DNA of 64,000 nt. Origin: Pterois miles (taxonomy: Eukaryota > Chordata > Actinopteri > Perciformes > Scorpaenidae). Shown here in pieces: positions 23,501 through 34,710 of the stretch. How positions within the stretch are numbered: the stretch's first letter is position 1; each line of letters starts with the position of its first letter. The position numbers and the translations under genes were made by a program. The DNA lies in contig CAMQGK010000604.1 of assembly GCA_947000775.1 (NCBI GenBank), forward strand, positions 9,664,501 to 9,728,500, given 5' to 3'. The notes beneath the pieces are model-generated. The model was not told where the DNA came from, did no database searches, and saw only the letters and a list, made by a program, of their open reading frames with translations.

Positions 23501-24911
23501 GGGACTCTTCTGTGTGGAGTTTGCATGTTCTCCCTGAACATGGGTGGGTTTTCTCCGGGTACTCCGGCTTCCTCCCACAGGCCAAAGACATGCTGTTTAG
23601 GTTAATTGACTCTAAATTGCCCGTAGGTGTGGATGTGAGCGTGAATGGTCGTCTGTCTTTAAGTTCCCTGCGATGGACTGGCGACCTGTCCAGGGTGAAC
23701 CCCGCCTTCGCCCAATGCCAGCTGGGATCGGCTCCAGCCCCCCCGCGACCCCTAACGGGATAAACGGTTGAAGATGGATGGATGTTGCCAGACCACCATG
23801 TTACAGGTACATGTAGAAGAAAAAAGACTATAGATGAAAAATATGGACTGAATCAGAATATTTCATTTGATAAAAACATTTTTGGAAATAATTATGATCT
23901 CTCTTTTTTCAATTGATTTTGACTTTTGGACTGGGAACTGAGGCAAGTACAGAGACAGAGCACCACGTTGATTGCTCTGTGTGTGTTTGAGAGAGAGGAG
24001 GGAAGAGAAGGTGGAAGGCTGGCTAATGTTTCTGTAAGTTTAATGAATGAACACTATTGCTACCATGGATATGAAAAGAGCCGATCTGTTTACTGTTCTG
24101 CCGTGAAAAAGATTCCGACGTAAACATTTATTGCATCACGTTTTCCCCTGGTTTGAGAACCACTGCTCTAAGGACATCAGAGCAACTTTTTAAAAGTGAG
24201 GCATCAGGGTCAGCCACCATTTTGTGAGTTAACTAGTCACTTACCTTCAGCGACAACCCCCAGCGGGTACAGAGGGATCCAGAGGCTGTATCTGAGCCAT
24301 GTTAACAGCTTCCACTCTGTGCCGATGCAGGCCAGCATGTAGAAAGGGTACCTGATGTGGAAAAGGAAGAGGTGATGTTACAGCAGGCAACAACACATGT
24401 TCATCGGAGAGAGGAGGAGGAGGAGGAGGAGGAGGAGGAGGAGGAGGAGGAGGAGGAGGGGGTCTGAGTGGACCTGAAGATCTCAATGGTGCTCCACAGG
24501 TAGAACACGAAGAAGACAACAGGTTTGTTCTGCATCTCCTCCAGACTGCCGAAGATGACGAACAGAATGACGTTCCTCCCTGCCACCTGCAACATCACAG
24601 AGCACAATAAAAACAGATCTCAGTAGTTCAAAGTAAGTCAAACCTTCATGCTACAGCATATGGTGACGTTGTAGACAACAGCGTTCTTCCAACTTTGCGA
24701 CTTTGACCGCCCTGCACAGAGCCCCGTCCTCAGACCCATCCAACACCTTTAAATGGGACCAGGTAAACTCCATCAGGCCTGTTTGTTGGATGTAGGGCTG
24801 GACAGTATATCTTTTATTTTTCAAATCGTCATGGCGATGTCAACTTGCATGATAAACACTTCACAAAGTGCTGTCCTTTCTTTTGTTGAATACAAGTAAT
24901 TTGTAGTATAA

Positions 24912-25004
<93 letters not shown>

Positions 25005-28000
25005 ATGATCTGAATGTTTTTGGTGTTGCTGGAGTCGTCATCAACAGGCTTGAAATCACAATAAAATGAGAAGTGACTGTCTCGTCTTAATTACCTGTAT
25101 CATAGCAGGAAAAAACCCAGTCTTAACCAGACCCAACAAGGGATTAATGACCTCGAGCACGGCCATCATCTGACAGAAATACATCATATCAGCCGTGGTG
25201 TGGAAGGTATCGTAGAACGAATCTGTGGAGGGTGAGAGAAACAGACATAATTAAACAGCACATCCATAATCCTCCATCCACATCCATCCATAATCATTTG
25301 CAAAACAAGTCCCTGCTGTGTAGTCGTGTTCCTGTTTCAATTCAAATGAGCTCATCTGTGAATAGTTCCTCACAAATAAAACAAAGACCTCTCTCAGTGT
25401 TTTCTGGACCTCCTGTTTGTTTTATTTTACTGCACAGTGGTGCCAATGGTCTGTTTTTATGTTCCATAAACACTCCCAAAAACTGCTAATTATTTTATTC
25501 ATAAATTATTTAGTCCATCAAATTTAAAAGCTAGTAGTAGCAAGTAGTACACTTGTATGTTTTATTCCTGTTTTTATCTTTATTTAGTCCATCCCTCTAC
25601 AGTCTGCCACTTCTGCTTTTATCCAACTGTTTCATGTCTTTGTTTTCACTTTTACTGAGATTTGTGTGATGTATGAATAAAGCAAAATGTAACTGACATT
25701 AAAGTGGCTAAAAATAAACTGTGATAGATTACCTATTTCAAGTAGGTTTCATGACTCTTCGAGTTGCTGTTTATGGCATACTGAATTGAACTAAAAATAG
25801 TACCCTGGAAGGTGGGAAATCAGTCCTAAAACATTCAGCATGTCTTTGAAAACTGTTGGCAGTAATGTTGAGTATACATGATTTGTGGGTAAGACAAAAC
25901 ACACAAATCCCCTGAAAGACTCAAAAAGTCATGATTGTGGATATTATTGCCATAGTTTGTCCATCTGTTCTCTCAGTTATGATAACAGTGTACTCATCAA
26001 GCTAACAGTTGAGATCTGGGAACAGGAAGACATCAATGAAAAAAAAAAAAAAAAGTCAGACAGGACAGGAAATAGTCAGACGACCAGACAGGTTGTAAAC
26101 ACACCTGCAGGTAAGTTAAACTTATTTGGAAGCGCAAACAACTGTGAAAAAGTTAAATTATTACTCAAATTCACAGTATACAAACTTTGACCTACAGTAC
26201 CATACGTACTGGACACAGTTTTATCTCCTAATAAAGAGGTTTAAATAATCTGGCTAAATGGTTGGTTTGTCTGATTGTCTGACTGTTTCTTGGACTGGGT
26301 TGTGGCAAGGTTAATGTGTTCCCATATTTCAAAAGTTAATTGCTATCATGGTTAATAGAAATTATGGCCCAAACTACAAAAATAAGATTGAAGCTGTAAA
26401 AAAACTGGAACTATCCTTTAAACACCACAGATTTTCTCCACTTTGGGCAGGAAGATAAGTAATTCAGGTACTGTGTATTTAGAGCAACGGTATAATAATT
26501 TGGTCAGACAACACCAGAGAGGTTATCAGTTCAGTAAATAAACTCAGGATTTCTCAATCTGAGGTGTTCACATGAAAGGGGTGGTGTTTGCAGCATAGGA
26601 CCAATCACAAACATGGACAGGTCTACTGGAAGCAGGGCAGCACATTTACCAAGAAAGAGCAAACTATAATATTAGACAAAAGGGAATAAGTTAAACACAT
26701 AATCTAGACTGAAAGTAACACACCTGCAGCTGCCAAATACAGGAAAGACAGCTGGCAAAAGAAAAAAACTACTGAAACTGTGTGAGTGTGTGAATAAAAA
26801 GATTTATTAATTTAATGGAATAAAGTCAGATATAGTCATCTAGATGGGGCAGTAAAAGGCTATATAAACAGTTTACAATATAAAGTGGATTGTCTAGATT
26901 ACACCTGTGTTGTGTATAACTATTTCAGCCTTCTTTCAGCTGCGTCCCTGACTCCGGCGAAGTGAAACGGACTTGGAACTAAATAAAATAAATAAATATA
27001 ACAACATAATTCAAAGCGGTAAACACCTACAGCATACATCCAGCTGTCCTTCCTGCATTTGTCAGTTTAAACTGTATTGGTTTCAGTCTAGATTATGACT
27101 AACATTTTTGTATTTGTGTAATATTATCATACAATCTGTGCACTTTTTTTAAATTTTTTTTTTACAAACCTTGACCAAGAATGAAGAGTCGAACCGTCAT
27201 GTTGACAAAGATCCAGGAGAATCCCAGGAACTGCACCAGGTTGTACATGAACAAGTAGCCTTTCTTCAGCCCGAGGTAGGCTGAGGAAACAGAAGAAAAT
27301 AACTCAAATTAACTGATGCTAACGTTGCTAAAACTCCTCCTACAGGTTAGCACATTAAGGACATAGGTCATATTCAATCATTTCTGTGAGTTTTTGACGT
27401 TTGCAGGTGAAGACCTCAGTGTGACTCACGGTCTTTGCGAACTCTTGATTCCACACTTATCTTGTTTATCTTCTCCTCCTGAAAGAAATCACACCATCAC
27501 AATCTCATCAACATCGTCTACATTTTTTTTTTTTTTTTTTTAACTGCAATCTTCACTTGTTTTAATATGGTGAATTATGAACTCTCAAAAAGCTCCAGGA
27601 ATACATTTACAAAAAAAAACAAGATTCAAAATTCATAAATGTGTATTCAGCTGCTGCAGTCAACAAGCGATATTTATACAGAGTGAGATTATACACATTA
27701 AGTGCTCTTGGGGGCGGCAGTAGCTCAGTCTGTAGGGAGTTGGCTTGGGAATCGGAGGGTCACCGGTTCAAGTCCCGACATGACCAAGAACTGAGTGTGA
27801 ACTGGTAGCTGGAGAGGTGCCAGTTTACCTCTTGGGCACTGCCAAGGTGCCCCTGAGCAAGGCACCAAACCCCCAACTGCTCGGGGCGCTTGTCAGGAGC
27901 AGCCCCCTCACTCTGACATCTCTCCATTTGATGCATGTATATGGGTCCTGTTTGTGCATGTGTGTGTCCCGGGTCTGCATGTACCGTGTATAAGTAAAAA

Positions 28001-31000
28001 ACAGAGTGTAAAAATTGAATTTCCCCTAGTGGGACGAATAAAGGACTATCTTCTTCTTCTTCTTTTTTTTTTATTTGACTGCTAACTTAAAATAGAAAAG
28101 CACAATAAGATATTTTATTGATCCCATGAGAAATTAAAGAACATAAAAGTGACTACAAAATAACCAAAACAAAAACTTTATAGGATTTAATCAACAAAAT
28201 CGGAGGAGGCAAAAATTTAAAACAATCAAAAATTAAAAACAGAGAAACGGTTGGTTGAAATAATCAAAGAAAGAAGTAAACTCAGTTGTTGCTACAAATA
28301 TTTTGGTCTAGAAAAAAATAAGTGCCGGTACTCCTCTTATTCATGTGCTGGCGTGTGTACTGGGCGATATCAGCAATCTCTTGCGACTTATTCCTATTCA
28401 TTCATTATTTCTTTATGCATGTTGAACTGTATCAGTTGTGATTTTGTTATATTATTATACCTGGGCTATGCATCTTCTATAGTCAATGCCATCAATTAAA
28501 GTGACTCTGATTAACCCCAAATACAGTTCAGCTGTTCTAATAGGATTTTTCTGACATTTACTTAGTTGCATCTTACAGCAAAAGCTATTCACATGACATG
28601 ACATGACATGACATGACATGACATGACATGACATGACATGACATGACATGAGATGACATGAGATGACATGAGATGACATGAGATGAGATGACATGACTCC
28701 TTGATGTCACAACACATATATTTTGCTCTTCTCACCTTTGTTTTATTCCAAAACAGATTTTATTGGACATTTGGGAAAACGGACATAGCATTCCCGTAAT
28801 GTTTCCCACTTGAAAAATTGTGATAGCCCAGTGGGAGATGGCTTTGTCGATACGTGTAAGAGGGGTTCACATTAACATCCCAGTGAGGAACAGAACTGTC
28901 AGCTTATTTGAAATTACACCTGTCTCTTGTTGAGCTTTGCCAGACCACAATGAGCCAACTCTGAGGAGCTGAGCAGGAGCTGGAAAAAGCTTCACCACAG
29001 CCTCTGTTTATTCTCGGCTGCAACAACTATCCTAAGACTATAATAATCCCATAAAACATGTTTGCATCAGTGTTAATTTCATTAACAAAAACTATGACTA
29101 ATATGTTTGTCAACGACCTTTCTTCCTTGACTAAAACAAGATAATGACGAGGCGGCACCGACATCATTAAACACTGACTGTGCAACTCAACATGCAATAT
29201 TGTTTACAAAAAAAGACAAGGCTAAAATATAATAATAATAATAAAAAAATACTTTACCAAAATCTCATTTTCATTGACAAAAATAATAATAAATATCAAA
29301 TCGGTAAGTTTATATCTATGAATTTATTTGTTAAATTTTGTCTTAGGTACGAAAAGGTACGAAAGTAATCAAGCCTGATGTTGCCTTACACATCAATAAA
29401 TGATCCCAGTCACTTCCACATAGTGAGGCATACAGCTTAATAATTAAACATTGATACTGGATTGGTTCTCGGTATCGGTCGATACCCAAAGCCCAGGTAT
29501 CACTATCTGTATCAGAACTGAAAAATCTGGATCGGTGCATCCCTAGTTAAAGTTAACAATGACAACAGAACACAGGAGAAAGAAAATAGGTGCTATTGTC
29601 AATATAATGTAATGACTAAAAAGACTAAAATGTCAACAGCTTTCATTGACTAAAACTATACTAAAACTGTTAAAACTGTTATGGTTTTCTTTGATGATAA
29701 GAATAAGATGCCCAGACTTTTAGTTAACTAAAACTTGACTAAAAAACATGATGTGGTTGCCTAAATATCCTAAAAACTAAAGAGGACATTTGACCCAGGA
29801 CTAAGACTAAATGAAAAAATAGCTGACATAATTAGCAGTTTGCACCACCAACTATATATTGTAATAATTTGCCTTCACAACAAACTCCTGCTATGTTTTC
29901 ATTAGCAGTAAAAGCCTTTTCCATGGTAAACAACATTTTTCTTTCTCATCGGAGTAGACTTCTTTTTATTCGTTTGTTTATTTTTCCAAGCACCTACCTT
30001 AGCCTGGAGCTCCATCTCTGCGTCAGATTCGTCCAGCCAGCGGTCGAAGTCTGGAGCCAAAAACAGAGGCTTCTTCTCCTGCAGTGTCAGTCTGTCCCAC
30101 CAGCACTCCTCCTGCTTCTTAATCTTGATGTCCACCTGACGCTGGGTGGACTTATGGGTGATCTGAAAACACATATTAGAAATTTAAACAAGGTTTTTTT
30201 TTTTAACTGAGACACACAGAAGGCAATGACATAATGTGAGTATCTGTTGTGTGGACACTGTTTGTTCTTCTGTATACAAGAAAAAACAAGAGGACTGTGA
30301 GTCATACTGTGTACATTTTATCTGATACTAATGGCCAATGACCTTCGAAGGTTAAAGGATGAATAACTGTGTGACAAATGCATTTTAGTTAAGGGCTGGA
30401 ATAAAACACTGCAGCTCTGACTCAGATATATGAATAAACTGGTAATAAAGTGAACCTGCTAATAAGGCCTCTCTTCAGCAGGGAGGCTAGACTCGATGGC
30501 AGTGACATCTAACTGGTACACTCGCTCAATCAGAGGCATGACTCATTATCATGCAGTCCTTCATGTATTGCTGTTGTATGATAAAACTGTGGATTTTTCA
30601 TCTGAACAGCAAGAAGAAATGACATGAAATGCACTAATGTGTAAAGAGTTTGTATTGATCAAATATGTTAAAAACTAGACAAAGAATCAAAGAATTCTAT
30701 ATTTTTAGTTAAATGCCATTATTTTGTATTGAATATTTCATTCCAGTTATCTAGTTATAAGTAATGTTGGAGGATGTGGGCTGACGACACATACACTGAT
30801 ATTTACTCCCATCATACCAAGTGACACCATGAAAAACATGTCTTAGAAAGATAACATAAGAAATAATAAAAAACTACAAATGCACCAAATATTTAATGTC
30901 AGACCCTGTAGGGAAATAAATTAAGTCAATTAACTCCACTTCTGCACTCGTTTATATCAAATCATATTACAATTATGCAAAAACAGTAAATTTCAATATA

Positions 31001-33515
31001 ACAGCAGATTTCACTACAAACTAGTAATAGAGGAATAAAAGATCAATACCTCGGGTCTAACAGGTTCCAGGAACTCCAAACTGAACTCATATTCATTGTC
31101 TCCTTTAGCTCCATGGCCCTGTGCTGTGGAACAATATTAAGATATTTAAATCATAACAATATTAGGCTTTACAATGTGTTTCATACAGAAATTGCCGTTA
31201 TAACATATGTTATGAATATGATGAAAGTTTGAGGAATATTTTACACTGTTCATTTCAAAGTTGTCATGATGCAATGCATCTTCTCTTGAATGGTTCTCTT
31301 CAACATGTTTTTTTCCCCTCACATGCACCAACATAAATACCAACCTCTGAACTGAAGTGTGTTGTTTTCTTGCAAGCTGATGTCGAGATTCTGGAAAACA
31401 CAAAAGCAGCCATCACAACCAACTAGAGGCCAGCCAAAAGGGGATTTTTAAAGGCTGATATGATAACGATAGTTTGAAGCAGAAAAAAAGTCAATTGCCA
31501 ATAAAATCGGCCAATATCTTCTTTACTTGTGCAGCAGCCTAGTCGGCTTCTGTTGCATACATTTGTAAGAGAATATCCTGATTTGTAATGTCATGGATTA
31601 CATCGTTGGAATATGTTTAATTTATTTACAATAGGTGATATGCTGTTTTGTGATGACTGGTAGTACAGCACCTATCGACAGCCCTGTAAACTATATGCTC
31701 AGGCAAATACTGTATGCTGCTTTGCATACGTACAGCATGTGTTGCCTCAACATAAAATATTCATTTTTTAGTGCTTTCTGCACACCTACTATATGTGTTC
31801 TTATTATCTACATAGAGAGAGGGTCCTCTTCAGAGTCCACCCTGTTGCATCGCTTTGTTTCTGCAGAAGCCCAGAATGGAAAAGCTAAACACTGATAACT
31901 TTTACTACTTGGACCGGAGTTGATAATGTTGCTCTCTCTCTTGCTTCACCACCCACTTCCCTCATACACACACACTGTATACACTCTATTCTTACAACTG
32001 CTCTAGAGAGGGCCACTTGACATTTTGTGTTGGCCACCGTAACAATCCGACACGCCTGGCACACGGAAGCAATTTTAATCTGCAACCTCACTGCCAGATA
32101 CCCAGATACCGCTAGATCCTACACACTATTCCTTTAACAGCTGGGCACTGCAGTTCTATGCAAATTTTACTCAAATAGGAGTAAACTTTGAGGACTATTT
32201 TCAGCAGAAGATGTGTATCTTGTGAGTAATTACAACAGCAGGGTGGTATATGTGGGTTGTTTGACAATAATGGAGCTCTATGGCACAGAAGAATGAGATG
32301 TATCAGGCTTTGGCTACACTAAATACTTGGTTTTGGTTTAGAAAAATGTAGAATATCACTAGACGTATCCTTTAAAATCAGGACCCGGTTTATTCAGTAC
32401 ACCTAGCTAAAAGTAAGGCAGTCTAAAACAACAGCCCTGCAATACGTCATACCCTTGTTAATAGGCATTGTAGAGGCTGTAATGTGGTGTTAATCCATTG
32501 TAGTGCATTACACTGACAGACGTTTCTTATATTTAGTCTTTCCTCGTTGATAAATGGGCCTAAAATGTGTAGCATGACAGGTGTTCCTCTGCCAGCTGTG
32601 TTTCAGTTATCATAAAGCCATTTACCTTAGAGGAGAAACAAGATCCAGAACAACCATTACAAGTCATGCATCTTTTATAAGACATTTGTCTAACAGATGC
32701 GGGACGACGATGGAGGAGGAGGAGAACCTGTATTTCAAGGTACTAATGTAAACGCAGCAAAATTAAATTCAAAGCAGTCAGTTAAATATTTCCTATAGAG
32801 GTTTTGACTGGCTGACAGAAATCATTAACACATTGTAATGTATAGAGCTGTGCTGGTATCGTGAATATTTTCTTCTGATAATTATATCAGGAGTGGTATT
32901 CATTAAATGTGTACTGTAATAAACTGAGGAGCGCAGCTACAAAACAAGGAAGTCAGACTGTCGTGTCCAGCTGTTATTCTCCACCAACCCAGAAACCATG
33001 GTGATGGTCAGTAAAGTGTTACGTTAATTACAACAAACTTCTTTACGACATTTCTCAAAACCCGTTCGCGGTGTATGACCTCCACAACGACACACAATAC
33101 ACTGTCCGTTTAATAGTCTATTATTTAGGCGGCAAAAAAACACGGATATGTGTACTCTTTTGAACAGGGAACAAGTGTGTATTTATATTAGCTTTCTTCT
33201 GACATCACAAATAAACGTTAGAGGTCAATTTAGCCATGTTATGACTGAACGACATCACTTAGTTAAGCTAGCTAACGGTCAGGCTAACATGTCGCTACAG
33301 CGGAATATGTTAAACATTAATTAGCTAACGCCACATCCACAACATTGATATAATACATTTATAGGCATTTAAACACATTACTTGTGCATTGAACGATGTG
33401 TGAGTTAAAGCTGAAGGCAGCCGGGTTGTGTTACCTTTGCATCGCTCAGTTCCACCCGGAGATAAATCTCTCCGTGCCGCTGAGCCCAGTAAACATGAGG
33501 AGTGAGGATCTGCAT
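20458..33515 (-). CDS. hacd3: very-long-chain (3R)-3-hydroxyacyl-CoA dehydratase 3, complete gene
   Basis: The third enzyme of the ER very-long-chain fatty-acid elongation cycle, which dehydrates 3-hydroxyacyl-CoA to trans-2-enoyl-CoA; also known as B-ind1/PTPLAD1. Eleven coding exons join in frame: 33515-33435, 31390-31345, 31123-31050, 30162-29998, 27478-27430, 27280-27170, 25222-25095, 24586-24474, 24351-24245, 21944-21813 and 20534-20458. The total is 1083 bp, or 360 aa (human about 362). Residues 1-110 form a p23/CS-like domain (LTPHVYWAQRHGEIYLRVEL), then a charged coiled-coil (about 111-140) and a multi-pass PTPLA domain. The catalytic pair is in LYPLGVVAE (Tyr284, Glu291). The C-terminus is basic (RRRRYRLRKRKVH). 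Several donors are weak (GTTGGT, GTTTGT, GTCCAC), but phases agree throughout. Confidence 0.96.
21813..21944 (-). CDS. hacd3: hacd3 exon 10
   Basis: Encodes AVAVIQSLPIFDETRLFSL and the last hydrophobic segment (LQLYLVLMFLG). Acceptor TTGTTTCCAG, donor G|GTGAGA, phase 1-1. Confidence 0.95.
23043..23416 (+). repeat. V-SINE-like SINE, copy 1
   Basis: A tRNA-like head (GGTGGTGTAGTGGTTAGCAC A-box region, GGTTCGATTCC B-box) is followed by the V-SINE-type core (GTGTGGAGTTTGCATGTTCT, CTTCCTCCCACCGTCCAAAG), a GC-rich 3' part (GGGATCGGCTCCAGCC) and a GATGGATGGATG tail. Flanked by TGTTGCCAGA(T/C)C on both sides. Confidence 0.88.
23429..23782 (+). repeat. V-SINE-like SINE, copy 2
   Basis: Same family and orientation as the preceding copy, about 12 bp away; TGTTGCCAGACC follows it again at 23783. 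It has small differences from copy 1 (a missing CTGTCTCTATGTT unit), so it is a separate insertion or a diverged duplicate. Confidence 0.88.
24245..24351 (-). CDS. hacd3: hacd3 exon 9 (catalytic Tyr/Glu)
   Basis: Encodes RYPFYMLACIGTEWK then WLRYSLWIPLYPLGVVAE, containing Tyr284 and Glu291, spaced as in the yeast Phs1 active site. Donor G|GTAAGTG is strong. Confidence 0.96.
24411..24460. repeat. (GGA)n repeat in hacd3 intron 8
   Basis: About 16 GGA units, read as (TCC)n on the gene strand, starting roughly 13 nt after the exon 8 donor. Confidence 0.95.
24474..24586 (-). CDS. hacd3: hacd3 exon 8
   Basis: Encodes VAGRNVILFVIFGSLEEMQN and VVFFVFYLWSTIEIF. Donor AG|GTCCAC is off-consensus and is followed at once by a long (CCT)n tract inside a 122 bp intron. 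Confidence 0.94.
24913..25003. repeat. (AT)n followed by poly(T)
   Basis: (AT)n at 24913-24964 then about 32 T at 24972-25003, in the hacd3 intron between exons 7 and 8. Confidence 0.95.
25095..25222 (-). CDS. hacd3: hacd3 exon 7
   Basis: Encodes DSFYDTFHTTADMMYFCQMM and AVLEVINPLLGLVKTGFFP. Acceptor CCTCCACAG, donor CAG|GTAATT, phase 1 in and 0 out. Confidence 0.95.
27170..27280 (-). CDS. hacd3: hacd3 exon 6 (first TM segment)
   Basis: Encodes KKGYLFMYNLVQFLGFSWIF and VNMTVRLFILGQ. Acceptor TTTCCTCAG, donor G|GTTTGT (weak), phase 1-1. Confidence 0.95.
27430..27478 (-). CDS. hacd3: hacd3 exon 5 (coiled-coil)
   Basis: Encodes EEKINKISVESRVRKD, the charged linker before the membrane domain. 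Acceptor TTTCTTTCAG, donor C|GTGAGT, phase 0 in and 1 out. Confidence 0.9.
27710..28063 (+). repeat. tRNA-derived SINE, most complete copy
   Basis: The head GGCGGCAGTAGCTCAGTCTG supplies the A box, and ACCGGTTCAAGTCCCG about 45 bp on supplies the B box of an RNA polymerase III promoter. A body with GAGCAAGGCACCAAACCCCC follows, then AATAAAGGACTATC and a (TTC)n tail. It lies in the hacd3 intron between exons 4 and 5, antisense to the gene. Confidence 0.85.
28591..28696. repeat. (ACATG)n / (AGATG) pentanucleotide tandem array
   Basis: About 20 units of a 5 bp motif; the right half alternates ACATG with the AGATG variant. It creates a spurious Cys/His/Ser/Met-rich open frame on the minus strand. 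Confidence 0.95.
29050..29830. repeat. degenerate AT-rich dispersed repeat
   Basis: The phrase TTCATTGACTAAAACTA and relatives (GACTAAAACAAG, CTAAAACTTGACTAAAA) recur throughout. An inner patch reads GGATCGGTGCATCCCTAG, a common fish repeat terminus. Boundaries are approximate. Confidence 0.35.
29998..30162 (-). CDS. hacd3: hacd3 exon 4
   Basis: Encodes ITHKSTQRQVDIKIKK... and PLFLAPDFDRWLDESDAEME, a near-invariant HACD3 segment. Acceptor TTTTCAG, donor AAG|GTAGGT, phase 0-0. Confidence 0.96.
31050..31123 (-). CDS. hacd3: hacd3 exon 3
   Basis: Encodes AQGHGAKGDNEYEF and SLEFLEPVRPE, the conserved centre of the CS domain. Acceptor TTCCACAG, donor GAG|GTATTG, phase 1 in and 0 out. Confidence 0.95.
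31345..31390 (-). CDS. hacd3: hacd3 exon 2
   Basis: Encodes NLDISLQENNTLQFR. Acceptor TTTTCCAG; donor G|GTTGGT is weak. Phase 0 in, phase 1 out. Confidence 0.92.
31800..32140. repeat. dispersed repeat shared with 42.7-42.9 kb
   Basis: Shares AGCCCAGAA, TAGAGAGGG, AATCTGCA(A/G)CCTCAC and CCAGATCCTACACACT / CTAGATCCTACACACT followed by A/CCTTTAA with the copy at 42715-42915. The CCTTTAA end suggests a MITE terminus. Confidence 0.45.
33435..33515 (-). CDS. hacd3: hacd3 exon 1 (coding part, residues 1-27)
   Basis: ATG at 33515 begins MQILTPHVYWAQRHGEIYLR, the start of the CS domain. Donor AAG|GTAACA, phase 0. A uORF stop lies two bases upstream of the ATG. Confidence 0.95.
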
Positions 33516-33795
33516 TGTCACTCTGAGATGTCTGACATCCACATGCCAGAAAAATGACGAAAATTGTACTCAAAGTGATGAACCGAAGTCCTCATCTGAC
33601 AGTCTGCCAACCCCCACACCACACACAACAGAGGGGATATCACATCGCAGATGATGGAGCATGCTTCCGGGAGGAGGAGGTGGCTCGCGGATTTCAAAAT
33701 AAGAATCCAAAAGTGCGAACTGGGCAGTTTCAAAATAAATGTTCTCAAATTTTAGTTATTTTTTTTAAAGATCCCTTCCTGAGATGTTTGAACAC

Positions 33796-33952
33796 GATAT
33801 GACTGTCAATCGATTGAAACATATTAAATCGTGATTAATCGCATCATTGTCTATAGTTAATAACAATCAATCAAAAATGAATGGGCCATCTGTTAATCTG
33901 TTATCTGTTCAAAATGTAAAAGGAGATTTGTCAAGTATTTAATACTCTTTTC

Positions 33953-33957
<5 letters not shown>
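33796..33957 (+). repeat. hAT-like MITE fragment (5' end)
   Basis: ACTGTCAATCGATTGAAAC, TAAATCGTGATTAATCGCAT and AGGAGATTTGTCAAGTATTT match the left part of the element at 61137-61944. The copy is cut off where the (CA)n at 33954 begins. Confidence 0.7.
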
Positions 33958-33990
<33 letters not shown>

Positions 33991-33992
33991 CG
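33954..33992. repeat. (CA)n microsatellite
   Basis: About 19 units with one CG interruption. Confidence 0.95.
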
Positions 33993-34224
33993 CTAATACA
34001 AACTAGTACTGTGTTGTATATTTTTTCCCATCTCCACTATGTTCCCAAAACGAAACAAAGCCATAATTTATTAATTGAAATGGACTCCTCAAGTAGTAAA
34101 ACGCATGTACTGTAGTACACATAAATAATCCCATATTTAATGAAGGGCATCATTATTTCAGTTTATGGATTTCATTGATGATATACTAACTTTACAGTAA
34201 TTAAAGGTGTAAACATTATCAGAT

Positions 34225-34274
34225 ACTTTATAATAAACCCTCTGAGACTTATAATAAACCCTCTGAGACTGGGT
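34225..34274. repeat. tandem duplicate of about 22-24 bp
   Basis: ACTTATAATAAACCCTCTGAG occurs essentially twice in direct succession in the promoter interval (the first copy starts with a TT variant). Confidence 0.8.
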
Positions 34275-34686
34275 CGTGATGTTATTCGTGCATAATGTCA
34301 TCTGACCACAGGAAGGCGTTACGAGCCTGCCTTGTGAAATCTGAGCAGGCATGAGCAGGTAACCTGTGAGATTTCCACTTCAGTCACGCCTTTAATTGAA
34401 ATAACATCCAGGTTAAGACAGACTCACGTGCAACGCTGCTCAAATGTCCTTACATCTTACTCTATGGTGGCAAAAAGCCAATGCATCTGTAATAATTTAA
34501 TAATAACACATATTAACAATGGCAGGGGCTATTCAGCTGCAGAATTAGTACTTTTACCTGTGATGCATAAAGTCAGTTTTGAATTTATTACATAGCATTT
34601 TTATGAGACTTATTTTTTTATGCTGAAATTATGGTGTTACTACTTTACCAGGTAAAAGAGCTGACTACTTAGAGGTTGCTCACTTG

Positions 34687-34710
34687 TAGATAGATAGATA
34701 GATAGATAGA
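34687..34710. repeat. (GATA)n microsatellite
   Basis: Six TAGA units followed by TTTTATTTGATTGGGAC, resembling an inverted LINE/SINE tail. Confidence 0.85.

Larger units (their letters stand above)
22926..24165. mobile_element. hAT-type element with two nested SINEs
   Basis: Perfect-looking inverted ends CAGTGGTTCTCAAACC at 22926 and GGTTTGAGAACCACTG ending at 24165 are flanked by near-identical 8 bp duplications: CTCTAATG (22918-22925) and CTCTAAGG (24166-24173). That is the hallmark of hAT transposons. No transposase is visible, so it is non-autonomous. It lies in the hacd3 intron between exons 9 and 10 and carries two V-SINE-like insertions. Confidence 0.8.

Noticed and set aside
28455..28694. 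Ser/Cys/His/Met-rich minus-strand open frame
   Set aside because: Produced by the ACATG pentanucleotide array.
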